This document shows positions 21,916-34,919 of a stretch of DNA of 64,000 bases, piece after piece. Made by a program: the position numbers and the translations under genes. Numbering within the stretch: position 1 is the first letter of the stretch; each line of letters opens with the position of its first letter. The notes beneath the pieces were generated by a model, which was not told the origin of the DNA, searched no databases, and saw only the letters and a list, made by a program, of their open reading frames with translations. Origin of the DNA: Paraspadella gotoi (taxonomy: Eukaryota; Chaetognatha); assembly GCA_051294375.1 (NCBI GenBank), contig CM119264.1, forward strand, positions 6,903,814 to 6,967,813, read 5' to 3'.

Positions 21916-21946
21916 TTCTCTCTCTCTCTACTCTCTCTACTCTTCA

Positions 21947-21983
<37 letters not shown>

Positions 21984-22096
21984 CTCTGTCTCCTCTCTCT
22001 CTCTCTCTCTTCCTCACTCTCTCTCTCTCCTTCTCTCTCTCTCCTTCTCTCTACTCTCTCTCTCTCTCGTCTCTCTCTCTCTCTCTCTCTTCTCTC
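21882..22096. repeat. CT tract with irregular interruptions
   Basis: About 215 bp of CT with scattered A, G and doubled bases. Confidence 0.95.
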
Positions 22097-22439
22097 TAAC
22101 ATACTCACAGACACCGAATCGAAATTTGTGTTTCCCACCTCTCTTGCTCTTTTTAAAGAGTCGCTTTTCCCTAATTCTTTCCTACTTTCTTCGGCAGTAA
22201 AATTGAATTTTTTGCCGGGAAAATTCTTTTCGAATCATTCCGAGATAAATTTCAATTTTCATGCGATCGCCTCTTCAAAGTTGTTTTATTGGCCCTTCAG
22301 CTATCTTGAAGCTGTCTGATCTTCTACAGACATTTACGTATAACAAAAGCAAAATCAGCAATCAGTGGCTTGTTAAATCATAGTGCAACAATTTTTACTT
22401 AATTAATTACCGGCAAGACGACCCATGAGTGATTAAAAA

Positions 22440-22500
22440 ATGATAGAGATAAATATTATGAAGATGATGAAGAAGATGATGATGGTGGTGGTGGTGATGG

Positions 22501-22541
<41 letters not shown>

Positions 22542-22552
22542 ATTATTATGAT
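22440..22552. repeat. GAT trinucleotide repeat
   Basis: GAT/GGT units from 22460, purest at 22499-22540. Confidence 0.95.
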
Positions 22553-23650
22553 GGTCTGACATCTTTTCGTAATTATGACGCATGAGAATTTTCTTCTTTT
22601 TTATTCTCCCTCATTTCGATATCCAAGTCCAAAAAGTCCATCACAACCAATCTCGCGCCATCACAGACCATTAATATCCATCACGAACCATCACAGATCA
22701 TCACAACTTATCACGGGCCCTGGCAGACCATGAAAGCTTATCACAGTCGGTCAATGTCTGGCAGAAATCCTTCTTTCTCTCTCATCCAAGTCCAATCGAT
22801 TCTCTTTTATAATCAAACTCTGGAATTCCTCCATTTCTTAGAAATCCCTTCTCTTCTCGATCTCAATTTTTGTCATATCTCAATCATAATTGGCTCCTGT
22901 TAAGTCAGTTGAATGCCACATGCTCTCACCCATTTTGGCACATCTCCCAGCACATCTCCCAGCCACACGTTTACACCTCTCGCAACAAAGTTATCGTTTT
23001 TATTTCAGAATCTAACTTCGTTGTTGTTCTTCTCACAATGCCTACTATACTTTTTTTTCGGCCGTCCATTTCCACTCTGCAGTTTCTCTAACTCTTCCTA
23101 TCCGTTTCCCCCCCCCCTAAGCTGGCCTCTTACCCAAACCATCCGCTCACCTCCGTTCATTCACCACCCACCCACTCGCCCCCCTTCCTTACCCCTTTCC
23201 CTCTCCCCCTCTAAAGTCGGTTTTGATTGCAAGTCGAGCTTGAACTTTACGACGCCATTTCGCGAATTCTAACCCGTTTGTTTGTGCACTGTGTGTGAAA
23301 TATGTTTTTCTCTTACAATTTTTTTTCTCCCTTCCCCATTTTATCATATAGTTGTTTTTTTTTCCGTTATTCGACTCTCGAAACTTGTTTGTTTGTTTGT
23401 TTTGTTTTATTTTCTTTTTGTTTCTTTCTTTTTTTTATTCTCGCCAACGACGAAAGGCGGACGCTCAACGGAGAAACGCGACAGAAACATCAAATTCAAT
23501 GGTTCGGAAACTCGAGGAAAAATAAAAAGGGATTTTTTTTTTTTTTTACAAATTCCCGTTTTATTTTATTTCTTTTTTTCTTTCTTTTTAGTTTTTTATT
23601 CAAAAAATGAAATGGAATGAGAGTTTTTTGACGATGTGGACCGGGATGAA

Positions 23651-23687
<37 letters not shown>

Positions 23688-24135
23688 GGTAGTTGTCTTC
23701 TTCATCGTCTTTCCAGTTTGATTGACATTCCATAGCTATCGACTTTCTCGTGAATAACCTTTTCATTTTTTCCCCTCGGAATTGTTTTATTTTTTTTTTC
23801 CACGTTTTTTTAATTTCATTTTAATTCTTGAAATTCAGAATATACATTATACATCTGTTATTTTTGGTTTTGACTTAAATTTAGTTTAAATTTTCAAGAG
23901 AACATGATCCTTACCCGATTTCTTAAACTCCTCTTCCTTTTTATAAACCTTTATTAAATTCCTCTCTCACCCATTTTCATCTCCCGTCACCTAATGTTGT
24001 TGTCGTTGTTGTTGTCGTCGTCAATAAACGACATCTCTCGGTCTCGATCGTAAAATCTTCCGGTTGACGACGTAATTCGCTGGGGAAGTAATTTCCGCCT
24101 CCACTCTTACTTCCCGCGATTCCTTCAACCGCTTC
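22553..24135. other. AT-rich spacer without a called gene
   Basis: 22640-22755 holds a degenerate 10-20 bp repeat built on CATCACAGACCAT. A GTC tract lies at 23651-23687. Open frames here are T-rich and show no domain. Confidence 0.55.
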
Positions 24136-24850
24136 TTCTCTTTCAGCCTTCACTTTCTTCTCTTTCCCGCCGCTTCTCTCTACCTCTCTTTCAGACTTCA
24201 CCGTCACTTCTCTTTCCCGCCGCTTCTCTCTACTTCTTTAAAGACTTCACGACTTTTTCTATTTCCCGTCTCTTCTCTTTCTGGCCACCTCTCTCTACCT
24301 CTCTTTCAGTTTCACCGCCTCTTCTCTTTCCGTCTCTTCTCTTTCCGGCCACATCTCTCTTCTCTCTTTTTAGACTTCACGCTCTTTCTCTTTCCCCCTC
24401 TTCTCTTTTCGGCCACCCACTCTCTTTTTCTCTTTCAGACTTCACCGCCTCTTCATTTCCCGCCGCTTCTCTCTACTCTCTTTTAGACTTCACCGCCTCT
24501 CTCTTCTTCCCGCCTCTTCTCTTTCCGCCGTCTCTTCTACTCTCTTTAGACTCACCGCCTTTCTTTTCCGGCATCTCTTCTTCCTCTTTTAGACTTCACC
24601 GCTTCTTCTCTTTCCCGTCTATTCTCTTCTGGCCACTCTCTCTACCTTTCTTTAAGACTTCACCGCCTCTTCTCTTTTTCCGTCTTTCTCTTTCCCTGCG
24701 CTCTCTCTTTTAGATTTCGCCGCCTCTTCCCTTTCCCGTCTCTTCTCTTTCTGCCCACCTCTTTCTACCTCTACTTCACTTCGCTTCCTCTTCTTTAGAC
24801 TTAACTTTTCCTCCTCTCTTTGAGACTTCACTTCTCCTCCTCTCTTTTAG
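24136..24850 (+). repeat. degenerate 50-65 bp pyrimidine-rich minisatellite
   Basis: About twelve units share AGACTTCACCGCCTCTTCTC, then TTTCCCG and CTCTCTACCTCTCTTT. Unit length varies by indels. Each unit carries a polypyrimidine run ending in CAG or TAG before ACTTCACC, so each looks like a 3' splice site. The tract leads straight into the 54-bp array. Confidence 0.8.
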
Positions 24851-25086
24851 TCTTCACCTCTCTTCCTCTCTCTTCTAAGCTTTATTATCCCAGGTCGCTT
24901 TCCTCTTCATCGTCGTCGTCATCATCTCAGAAAAATCTTTGTCATTTTCATCTTAGTCACGTCTCACTCATTCGAGGACATCGTCTTTCGCAACCTCATA
25001 CGTCAATGTCATGCTTCAGTCGTTTGTCGAGTTCGTCATTGTCCAAATTTGGTCATCTCGTCAATTGTCATCTCGTCGTTTATCGT

Positions 25087-28000
25087 CAGTCGTCATTGTC
25101 CAATTTGTCATCTTCGTCAATGTCATCTTCGTCGTTTTCGACGTCGTCATTGTCCAATTTGTCATCTTCGTCAATGTCATCTTCGTCGTTTTCGCGTCGT
25201 CATTGTCCAATTTGTCATCTTCGTCAATGTCATCTTCGTCGTTTTCCGACGTCGTCATTGTCCAATTTGTCATCTTCGTCAATGTCATCTTCGTCGTTTT
25301 TCGTCGTCGTCATTGTCCAATTTGTCATCTTCGTCAATGTCATCTCGTCGTTTTCGTCGTCGTCATTGTCCAATTTGTCATCTTCGTCAATGTCATCTTC
25401 GTCGTTTTCGTCGTCGTCATTGTCCAATTTGTCATCTTCGTCAATGTCATCTTCGTCGTTTTCGTCGTCGTCATTGTCCAATTTGTCATCTTCGTCATAT
25501 GTCATCTTCGTCGTTTTCGTCGTCGTCATTGTCCAATTTGTCATCTTCGTCAATGTCATCTTCGTCGTTTTCGCGTCGTCATTGTCCAATTTGTCATCTT
25601 CGTCAAATGTCATCTTCGTCGATTTTCGTCGTCGTCAATTGTCCAATTTGTCATCTTCGTCAATGTCAATCTTCGTCGTTTTCGACGTCGTCATTGTCCA
25701 TTTGTCATCTTCGTCAATGTCATCTTCGTCGTTTCGTCGTCGTCATTGTCCAATTTGTCATCTTCGTCAATGTCATCTTCGTCGTTTTCGACGTCGTCAT
25801 TGTCCAATTTGTCATCTTCGTCAATGTCATCTTCGCGTTTCGTCGTCGTCATTGTCCAATTTGTCATCTTCGTCAATGTCATCTTCGTCGTTTTCGTCGT
25901 CGTCATTGTCCATTTGTCATCTTCGTCAAATGTTCACCATTCGTCGTTTTCGTCGTCGTCATTGTCCAATTTGTCATTCTTCGTCAATGTCATCTTTCGT
26001 CGTTTTCGTCGTCGTCATTGTCCAATTTGTCATCTTCGTCAATGTCATCTTCGTCGTTTTCGTCGTCGTCCATTGTCCAATTTGTCATCTTCGTCAATGT
26101 CATCTTCGTCGTTTTCGTCGTCGTCATTGTCCAATTTGTTCATCTTCGTCAATAGTCATCTTCGTCGTTTTCGTCGTCGTCATTGTCCAATTTGTCATCT
26201 TGTCATGTCATCTTCGTCGTTTTCGTCGTCGTCATTGTCCAATTTGTCATCTTCGTCAATGTCATCTTCGTCGTTTTCGTCGTCGTCATTGTCCAATTTG
26301 TCATCTTCGTCAATGTCATCTTCGTCGTTTTCGTCGTCGTCATTGTCCAATTTGTCATCTTCGTCAATGTCATCTTCGTCGTTTTCGTACGTCGTCATTG
26401 TCCAATTTGTCATCTTCGTCAATGTCATCTTCGTCGTTTTCGTACGTCGTCATTGTCCAATTTGTCATCTTCGTCAATGTCATCTTCGTCGTTTCGTCGT
26501 CGTCATTGTCCAATTGTGTCATCTTCGTCAATGTCATCTTCGTCGTTTTCGTCGTCGTCATTGTCCAATTTGTCATCTTCGTCAATGTCATCTTCGTCGT
26601 TTTCGACGTCGTCATTGTCCAATTTGTCATCTTCGTCAATGTCATCTTCGTCGTTTTCGTACGTCGTCATTGTCCAATTTGTCATCTTCGTCAATGTCAT
26701 CTTCGTCGTTTTGTACGTCGTCATTGTCCAATTTGTCATCTTCGTCAATGTCATCTTCGTCGTTTTCGTCGTCGTCATTGTCCAATTTGTCATCTTCGTC
26801 AATGTCATCTTCGTCGTTTTCGACGTCGTCATTGTCCAATTTGTCATCTTCGTCAATGTCATCTTCGTCGTTTTCGACGTCGTCATTGTCCAATTTGTCA
26901 TCTTCGTCAATGTCATCTTCGTCGTTTTCGATCGTCGTCATTGTCCAATTTGTCATCTTCGTCAATGTCATCTTCGTCGTTTTCGATCGTCGTCATTGTC
27001 CAATTTGTCATCTTCGTCAATGTCATCTTCGTCGTTTTCGTCGTCGTCATTGTCCAATTTGTCATCTTCGTCAATGTCATCTTCGTCGTTTTCGTCTCGT
27101 CATATGTCCAATTTGTCATCTTCGTCAATGTCATCTTCGTCGTTTTCGTCGTCGTCATTGTCCAATTTGTCATCTTCGTCAATGTCATCTTCGTCGTTTT
27201 CGATCGTCGTCATTGTCCAATTTGTCATCTTCGTCAAGTCATCTTCGTCGTTTTCGTCGTCGTCATTGTCCAATTTGTCATCTTCGTCAATGTCATCTTC
27301 GTCGTTTTCGTCGTCGTCATTGTCCAATTTGTCATCTTCGTCAATGTCATCTTCGTCGTTTTCGTCGTCGTCATTGTCCAATTTTGTCATCTTCGTCAAT
27401 GTCATCTTCGTCGTTTTCGTCGTCGTCATATGGTCCAATTTGTCATCTTCGTCAATGTCATCTTCGTCGTTTTCGTCGTCGTCATCTGTCCAATTTGTCA
27501 TCTTCGTCAATGTCATCTTCGTCGTTTTCGTACGTCGTCATTGTCCAATTGTCATCTTCGTCAATGTCATCTTCGTGTATTTCGTCGTCGTCATTGTTCC
27601 AATTTGTCATCTTCGTCAATGTCATCTTCGTCGTTTTTCGTCGTCGTCATTGTCCAATTTGTCATCTTCGTCAATGTCATCTTCGTCGTTTTCGTCGTCG
27701 TCATTGTCCAATTTGTCATCTTCGTCAATGTCATCTTCGTCGTTTTCGACGTCTGTCATTGTCAATTTGTCATCTCGTCAATGTCATATTCGTCGTTTTC
27801 CGTCGTCGTCATTGTCCAATTTGTCATCTTCGTCAAATGTCATTTCGTCGTTTTCGCGTCGTCATTGTCCAATTTGTCATCTTCGTCAATGTCATCTTCG
27901 TCGTTTTCGTCGTCGTCATTGTCCAATTTTGTCATCTTCGTCAATGTCATCTTCGTCGTTTTCGTCGTCGTCATTGTCCAATTTGTCATCTTCGTCAATG

Positions 28001-31000
28001 TCATCTTCGTCGTTTTCGTCGTCGTCATTGTCCAATTTGTCATCTTCGTCAATGTCATCTTCGTCGTTTTCGTCGTCGTCATTGTCCAATTTGTCATCTT
28101 CGTCAATGTCATCTTCGTCGTTTTCGTCGTCGTCATTGTCCAATTTGTCATCTTCGTCAATGTCATCTTCGTCGTTTTCGTACGTCGTCATTGTCAATTT
28201 GTCACATTTCGTCAATGTCATCTTCGTCGTTTTCGTCGTCGTCATTGTCCAATTTGTCAATCTTCGTCAATGTCATCTTCGTCGTTTTCGTCGTCGTCAT
28301 TGTCCAATTTGTCATTCGTCAATGTCATCTTGTCGTTTCTTCGTCGTCATTGTCCATTTTGGTTTCCCCCCCACATCTTCGTCAATGTCATCTTTCGTCG
28401 TTTTCGTCGTCGTCATTGTCCAATTTGTCATCTTCGTCAATGTCATCTTCGTCGTTTTCGTCGTCGTCATTGTCCAATTTGTCATCTTCGTCAATGTCAT
28501 CTTCGTCGTTTTCGCGTCGTCATTGTCCAATTTGTCATCTTCGTCAATGTCATCTTCGTCGTTTTTCGTCGTCGTCATTGTCCAATTTGTCATCTTCGTC
28601 AATGTCAACTTCGTCGTTTTCGTCGTCGTCATTGTCCAATTTGTCATCTTCGTCAATGTCATCTTCGTCCGTTTTCGTCGTCGTCATTGTCCAATTTGTC
28701 ATCTTCGTCAATGTCATCTTCGTCGTTTTCGTCGTCGTCATTGTCCAATTTGTCATCTTCGTCAATGTCATCTTCGTCGTTCGTCGTCTTGTCGATTCGT
28801 CGTGCATCATTCGTCGTTTCCGTCGTCGTGTCCAATTTGTCATCTTCGTCAATGTCATCTTCGTCGTTTTCGTCGTCGTCATTGTCCAATTTGTCATCTT
28901 CGTCAATGTCATCTTCGTCGTTTTCGACGTCGTCATTGTCCAATTTGTCATCTTCGTCCAATGTCATCTTCGTCGTTTTCGTCGTCGTCATTGTCCAATT
29001 TGTCATCTTCGTCAATGTCATCTTCGTCGTTTTCGTCGTCGTCATTGTCCAATTTGTCATCTTCGTCAATGTCATCTTCGTCGTTTTCGTCGTCGTCATT
29101 GTCCAATTTGTCATCTTCGTCAATGTCATGCTTCGTACGTTTCCGCGTCAGTGCATTGTCCAATTTGTCATCTCGTCAATGTCATCTTCGTACGTTTTCG
29201 TCGTCGTCAATTGTCCAAATTTGTCATCTTCGTCAATGTCATCTTCGTCGTTTTCGTCGTCGTCATTGTCCAATTTGTCATCTTCGTCAATGTCAACTCT
29301 CGTCGTTTTCGTCGTCGTCATTGTCCAATTTGTCATCTTCGTCAATGTCATCTTTCGTCGTTTTCGTCGTCGTCATTGTCCAATTTGTCATCTTCGATCA
29401 ATGTCATCTTCGTCGTTTTCGTCGTCGTCATTGTCCAATTTGTCATCTTCGTCAAATGTCATCTTCGTCGTTTTTCGTCGTCGTCATTGTCCAATTTGTC
29501 ATCTTCGTCAATGTCATCTTCGTCGTTTTCGTCGTCGTCATTGTCCAATTTGTCATCTTCGTCATATACATCTTCGTCGTTTTCGCGTCGCGATTGTCCC
29601 ATTTGTCATCTTCGTCAAATGTCATCTTCGTCGTTTCGATCGTCGTCATTGTCCAATTGCATCTTCGCAATGTCATCTGTCTTACGTCCCGTCATTGTCC
29701 AAATTTGCCATCTTCGTCTGATCTTGTCGTTTTCGTCGTCGTCATTGTCCAATTTGTCATCTATCGTCAATGTCATCTTCGTCGTTTTCGTCGTCGTCAT
29801 TGTCCAATTTGTCATCTTCGTCAATGTCATCTTCGTCGTTTTCGTCGTCGTCAATTGTCCAATTTGTCATCTTCGTCAATGTCAATCTTCGTCGTTTTCG
29901 TCGTCGCATTGTCCAATTTGTCATCTTCGTCAATTGTCATCTTCGTCGTTTTCGCGTCGTCATTGTCCAATTTGTCATCTTCGTCAATGTCATCTTCGTT
30001 CGTTTTCGTCGTCGTCATTGTCAATTTGTCATCTTCCGTCAAATGTCACTTCGTCGTTTTCCGCTCGTCGTCATTGTTCCAATTTTCATCTCGTCAATGT
30101 CATCTTCGTCGTTTTCGTCGTCGTCATTGTCCAATTTGTCATCTTCGTCAATGTCATCTTCGTGTTTCGTCGTCGTCAATTGTCCAATTTGTATCTCGTC
30201 AATGTCATCTTCGTCGTTTTCGTCGTCGTCATTGTCCAATTTGTCACTTCGTCAATGTCATCTTCGTCGTTTTCGTCTCGTCATTGTCAATTTGTCATCT
30301 TCGTCAATGTATCTCGTCGTTTTCGTCGTCGTCATTGTCCAATTGTCAATCTTCGTCAATGTCATCTTCGTCGTTTTCGTCGTCGTCATTGTCCAATTTG
30401 TCATCTTCGTCAATGTCATCTCGTCGTTTTCGTCGTCGTCATTGTCCAATTTGTCATCTCGTCAATGTCATCTTCGTCGTTTCGTCGTCGTCATTGTCCA
30501 AATTGTCAATCTTCGTCAATGTCATCTTCGTCGTTTTCGTCGTCGTCATGTCCAATTTGTCATCTTCGTCAATGTCATCTTCGTCGTTTCGTCGTCGTCA
30601 TTGTCCAATTTGTCATCTTCGTCAATGTCATCTTCGTCGTTTTCGTCGTCGTCATTGTCCAATTTGTCATCTATTCGTCAATGTCATCTTCGTCGTTTCG
30701 TCGTCGTCATTTGTCCAATTTGTCATCTTCGTCATGTCAATCTTCTCGTTTTCACGTCGTCATTGTCCAATTTGTCATCTTCGTCATGTCAATCTTCGTC
30801 GTTTTCGTCGTCGTCATTGTCCAATTTGTCATCTTCGTCAATGTCATCTTCGTCGTTTTTCGTCGTCGTCATTGTCCAATTTGTCATCTTCGTCAATGTC
30901 ATTCTTCGTCGTTTTCGAGCTCGTCTGCTCCAATTCGCAATCTTCCAATGATTCTTGTCTCGACTGGTCATTGGTCCAATGTATCTCTTCAATGTCATTC

Positions 31001-31343
31001 GTCGTCCCTTATTCATTGTCCATGTTCGTCATTATCTCGGTCGACGTTATGTCATGCATCTTCGTCAATGTCCATCTTCGTCTGTTTTCGTCGTCGTCAT
31101 TGTCGCAATTTGTCAATCTTCGTCAATATGTCATCTTCAGTCCGTTTCGTCGGTCGTCATTTGTCCAATTGTCATCTTCGGTCAATGTCATCTTTCCGTC
31201 GTTTTCGTCGTCGTTCCAATTGTCCATTTGTCACTTCCGTCAATGTCCATTCGTCGTTTTCGTCGTCAGTCCATGTCCCAATTTTGTCCATCTTCGTCAA
31301 ATGTCATCTTCGTCGTTTTCGTCGTCGTCATTGTCCAATTTGT
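25087..31343 (+). repeat. 54-bp minisatellite array, about 115 copies
   Basis: The 54-bp unit reads GTCGTCGTCATTGTCCAATT, then TGTCATCTTCGTCAATGTCA, then TCTTCGTCGTTTTC. It is itself built from GTC/TTC words with an internal repeat of GTCATCTTCGTC. Because 54 is divisible by 3 and the unit has no TAA, TAG or TGA in any plus frame, very long open frames run in all three plus frames. They encode 18-residue periods VVVIVQFVIFVNVIFVVF, SSSSLSNLSSSSMSSSSF or RRRHCPICHLRQCHLRRF. Two minus frames are also free of stops within a unit (for example MTLTKMTNWTMTTTKTTK). Copies are near-identical over 25.1-29.6 kb and become ragged after 29.6 kb and especially after 30.9 kb. Single-base indels switch frames often, so no single protein repeat is maintained. 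I call this a satellite, not a gene. Confidence 0.95.
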
Positions 31344-31354
31344 CGTGCTCTTAA

Positions 31355-31600
31355 ACTCTGGGTCGTCGTCATTGTCGTCGTCGTCGTCGTCCTCCTCCTC
31401 CTCCCTATTATCATCCCTCCGCGTTTCGACGGGACGATTATTGTTTATGCGTTTGCGAATTCCCTCCTACTGCGACGACGATGGCGACGACAACGACAAC
31501 AACGATAACAACAACTGCAACAAAGATGGTAACAGTGGTGACAGTGAGGAAAAGGACGCCCACGACGACGACGACGACGACGATAATGACGACGTTTTTA
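31355..31600. repeat. GTC, CTC and ACG trinucleotide patches
   Basis: GTC/TCC at 31355-31405, then ACGACA/ACAACA (31470-31525) and GAC units (31560-31590). These look like outlying material of the neighbouring array. Confidence 0.8.
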
Positions 31601-31726
31601 TCGATATTAGTTTTCAAAGTTTCCACTTGGTTTCGTTTTTCCAGTTTCATTATTGGATCAGATCGAAATCACGAGTTTACAGAATTTGTTTTTTATTCAT
31701 GCCATGTTTCCCATGCCGACGGAGGC

Positions 31727-31848
<122 letters not shown>

Positions 31849-32639
31849 ACGCTTATATTTTTACGCGTATTTCCTTTGTTCTTTTTTTCTTCTGTTTTCC
31901 ACCCACGAGTCAACGTGGCGCCATCATCGACAGCGACACCAACGGCGGAGGATTGAATTACGGTTCGTCACGGAAAACGTTGGGGGGAAAGAACTCGGTA
32001 GAGAATGAAGGGCGAAAAGTGAAGAAAGAAGGAAAGGGAAGAGTTTGAAGGAATGAGGAGAATGATCGGGAGGAAAGGCAGAATGTTCGAGGGAGAATTT
32101 CCGTCAAGACTGACAACAAGAACAACAAATACGACAACAACGACGACATCGAAATTCGAAGCACTTACGTCAGGCCGACGATATAAGAGACAAGACATTC
32201 GAAGTCAATCAAGAAGATTCGCTGATTTCTGCAATAATCAATATGGCTTCGTTATGAGGAGGAGAAAAAGGTTGGGAACAAGGGAGAATTTGAAATAGAT
32301 GAAAGGAAAAAATAAAAAATAAAATCAAAATAAAATTTAAAAGAAAAATCGTAAAACATTCATCAATTTTTCTTCCTGCGAAATAAAAAAAGAACAAATA
32401 ACTAAATTCAAACTTCGGATGATTTCAGTTTCGAGGAAAAAAAGTCACTCGAGAAAAATAAAATAAAAAATTCGAAAGAGCAAAATGGATTTTTTAAGAA
32501 AAAAAATTGGCAACGGACGGAGAAAGTTTAAAAAAAAAAAGAAAAGAAAAATGGCTTTATTCCCTCTCTTTCTCTCTCTCTCTCGTCCTCTTTTCATCGA
32601 GCTCTCTCGCTCTGACGCTCCCCATCCAACTTCCTTACC

Positions 32640-32790
32640 ATGGAATCCTCGCAGAAAGCAACGAGACCGGCAGAAGCGGCTCCGGCGATACCGGCAGCGA
32701 CGGCGAGACGCGGCAGAGGCGGCAGCGGCGGCAGTGGCGGCTGAAGCGGAGGGGCGGGAAATATGTTGAAAAGGTGATGGCTCTCCTCGC
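32640..32790 (+). other. CpG-rich patch with short open frame
   Basis: An ATG at 32640 in the context ACCATGG opens a 34-codon frame (MESSQKATRPAEAAPAIPAA, then RGRGGSGGSGG and a stop at 32743-32745). Alternatively TCGCAG at 32651-32656 is an acceptor and AAAAG/GTGATG near 32775 a donor. Trinucleotide-like composition argues for caution. Confidence 0.2.
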
Positions 32791-32805
32791 TCTCACCTTT
32801 TCGCG

Positions 32806-32807
<2 letters not shown>

Positions 32808-32846
<39 letters not shown>

Positions 32847-32850
32847 AGAG

Positions 32851-32881
<31 letters not shown>

Positions 32882-33142
32882 AGAGAGAGAAGAGAGAGTG
32901 TGAGAGAGAGAGTCGGTAGGCGGTAAGGAAGTAAAGAGGAAGAAAAAAGACGAAAAAAAATATTTGAAAAGAAAAAAAAAACAAGAGAAAAGTAGTCCCT
33001 GTTGGTGAGAGGTAAAAAAAGTGTGAAAAAAGGTGAGGTGAAGCAGAGAAAGAGAAGCATTAACAAAAATACGAGAGGCGACGACAAAAGGTGGGAATGA
33101 ACATAAGGAGGAAAAGGAGGAAAGAAGAGGAAGGAAAGAAAA

Positions 33143-33222
<80 letters not shown>
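32808..33222. repeat. GA-rich stretch with two GA tracts
   Basis: Irregular GA at 32808-32912 and pure GA at 33147-33216, joined by A-rich purine sequence. Confidence 0.95.
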
Positions 33223-33224
<2 letters not shown>

Positions 33225-33336
33225 GTTTAACTTAAAATTTAAGTTAAATCAAGAAATTGGATCAAGATTCGGTCTCGTTTCTAAATTTTTCTCTTTTTTT
33301 AGTGTCTGTTCTTTTGTTTTGTTTCGTTTTATTACA

Positions 33337-33504
33337 GAAAAACAAAGGGCGGACTCTATCGGCGTCGATCGAAGTTCGATCGAAATTCTATCTATGACGC
33401 GGATGACGTTCGCCGGGTTTGCTGAGTGGACGCCGACGCCGACGCCGACGTCGTCGTTGTCAGCTGGATCCGGGGCAATGAGAGCGATGTTTCAGTCCAA
33501 ATAA
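33337..33504 (+). CDS. possible terminal exon, unknown product
   Basis: TTTCGTTTTATTACAG ends at 33336 and looks like a splice acceptor. An open frame follows with DSIGVDRSSIEILSMTRMTF, AEWTPTPTPTSSLSAG and MRAMFQSK before TAA at 33502-33504. Part of the GACGCC run is trinucleotide repeat. The minus strand is also open. No domain is recognised. Confidence 0.2.
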   Translation, partial: EKQRADSIGVDRSSIEILSMTRMTFAGFAEWTPTPTPTSSLSAGSGAMRAMFQSK

Positions 33505-33867
33505 TTGTAGCCTGAACTTTTTTGAATGCGATTTAAATCGTAATGTAACTTCCCAGAAATCACGGACAACCCGTCAAAATCTCATCTCTTTCCCCGACGT
33601 CTCATCTCTTTTTCAAACATCCGGCAAGTTCATCATTCCAGTCAGACTTCCCCTTCGACAACAACATCCGCAACAGATAGGGATCCCCCTCCGGTCCCCA
33701 AAGCACCCCCACGTCAACCTCCTGATGCAACCCCTTCCCTCCCCTCGCCTCTCAGCCGTGGATCGAATTTCCCGCCGTCATTCTGAGCGGCGAATTCTCG
33801 CTGTCTGATCGCCTTTTATTTTTAAACCATTTTTATTTAAAAAAAACAAAAAACAAACAGAAAATGC

Positions 33868-33921
<54 letters not shown>

Positions 33922-34885
33922 TCCGCATGGGTCGGACCGTCCCGTTTCGTCGCGCATGGGCGAGCATAGAAACAGGGATAGAAGCAGGGATACAACCGAC
34001 GATGATGATGGAATGAATTCCTCCATTATTAATCCTTTCGTGCTGGAGAGATGGAGATGGGGAGAGATGGAGTTATTTGACAACATTGCGGAGCAACGCT
34101 AGTAAAATTGCTTTGTCAATAACAAATAGATAGAAAAATGGTTGGCCTCTGTTTTCAAGTCGTTTTCTCCTCGTTTCATTTATCTCCATTATCCCCTCTT
34201 ACATTATATGCCACTTACGGACTTGGTCTCATGGCAGTTGCTAATTTTATAGTTTATTTCAATATTCCAATAAAAGTTTTTTTTATTGCTTTTCTTCTTG
34301 AAAATACGATATATTTCACTTTTTAATCATCGCTTCAGAACGAAAATTCCCTCGGAACAACATCGCTAATTCCCGGTTTAAAGATGCCGTCGAGAAAATT
34401 TAATATAGAAATTCGATTAAATTTCAGAGAGCGGCTAAAGCCTTCTCGAATTGTTTTACATACGGACCTTTATTCCGTCTGATAAATATCGTGCTACATC
34501 CGGAGCCATAGTATTTTACTATCTCCCATATTTCTTTTCGTTTCTCTTCTTTTGTTTCCTCTCCTTCTTCTTCATCTTCTTCTTCCTCTTCTTCCTCTCC
34601 AGGATGCAGATCACGTGGTAGTCGAGAATCACGGATGACGTTTCAATTCTTTTTTTGACGAAGATTTCTCGATGCGAATTGAACAACGAGGAATGGAAGG
34701 CAAATCGGAAATATTTTAGACTAACGTAATAGAATAAAGTTACTGAGATTTATGGACGAGACTTGTTCAACCTGCGGAGAGAATGTGTTTATATAAACTA
34801 TGGAATAAATCTCTGGGGGGAAAACAGAATGGATTCTCATGAGTCATGACTTTTCAATTTTTTCTTTCTCTCTTCTCTCTCTCTT

Positions 34886-34919
<34 letters not shown>

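Noticed and set aside
26000-29000. Hydrophobic VVVIVQFVIF periods as a multi-pass membrane protein
   Set aside because: The hydrophobicity comes from GTC/TTC codons of the satellite and switches to Ser- or Arg-rich frames at every indel.
25087-31343. CRISPR-like regular repeat
   Set aside because: There are no unique spacers; the whole 54-bp period is repeated. The context is eukaryotic.
24820-31508. Open frames of more than 1600 codons in three plus frames
   Set aside because: They are translations of the 54-bp satellite, which has no stop in any plus frame; frame changes by indels do not interrupt them. No conserved protein period is kept.
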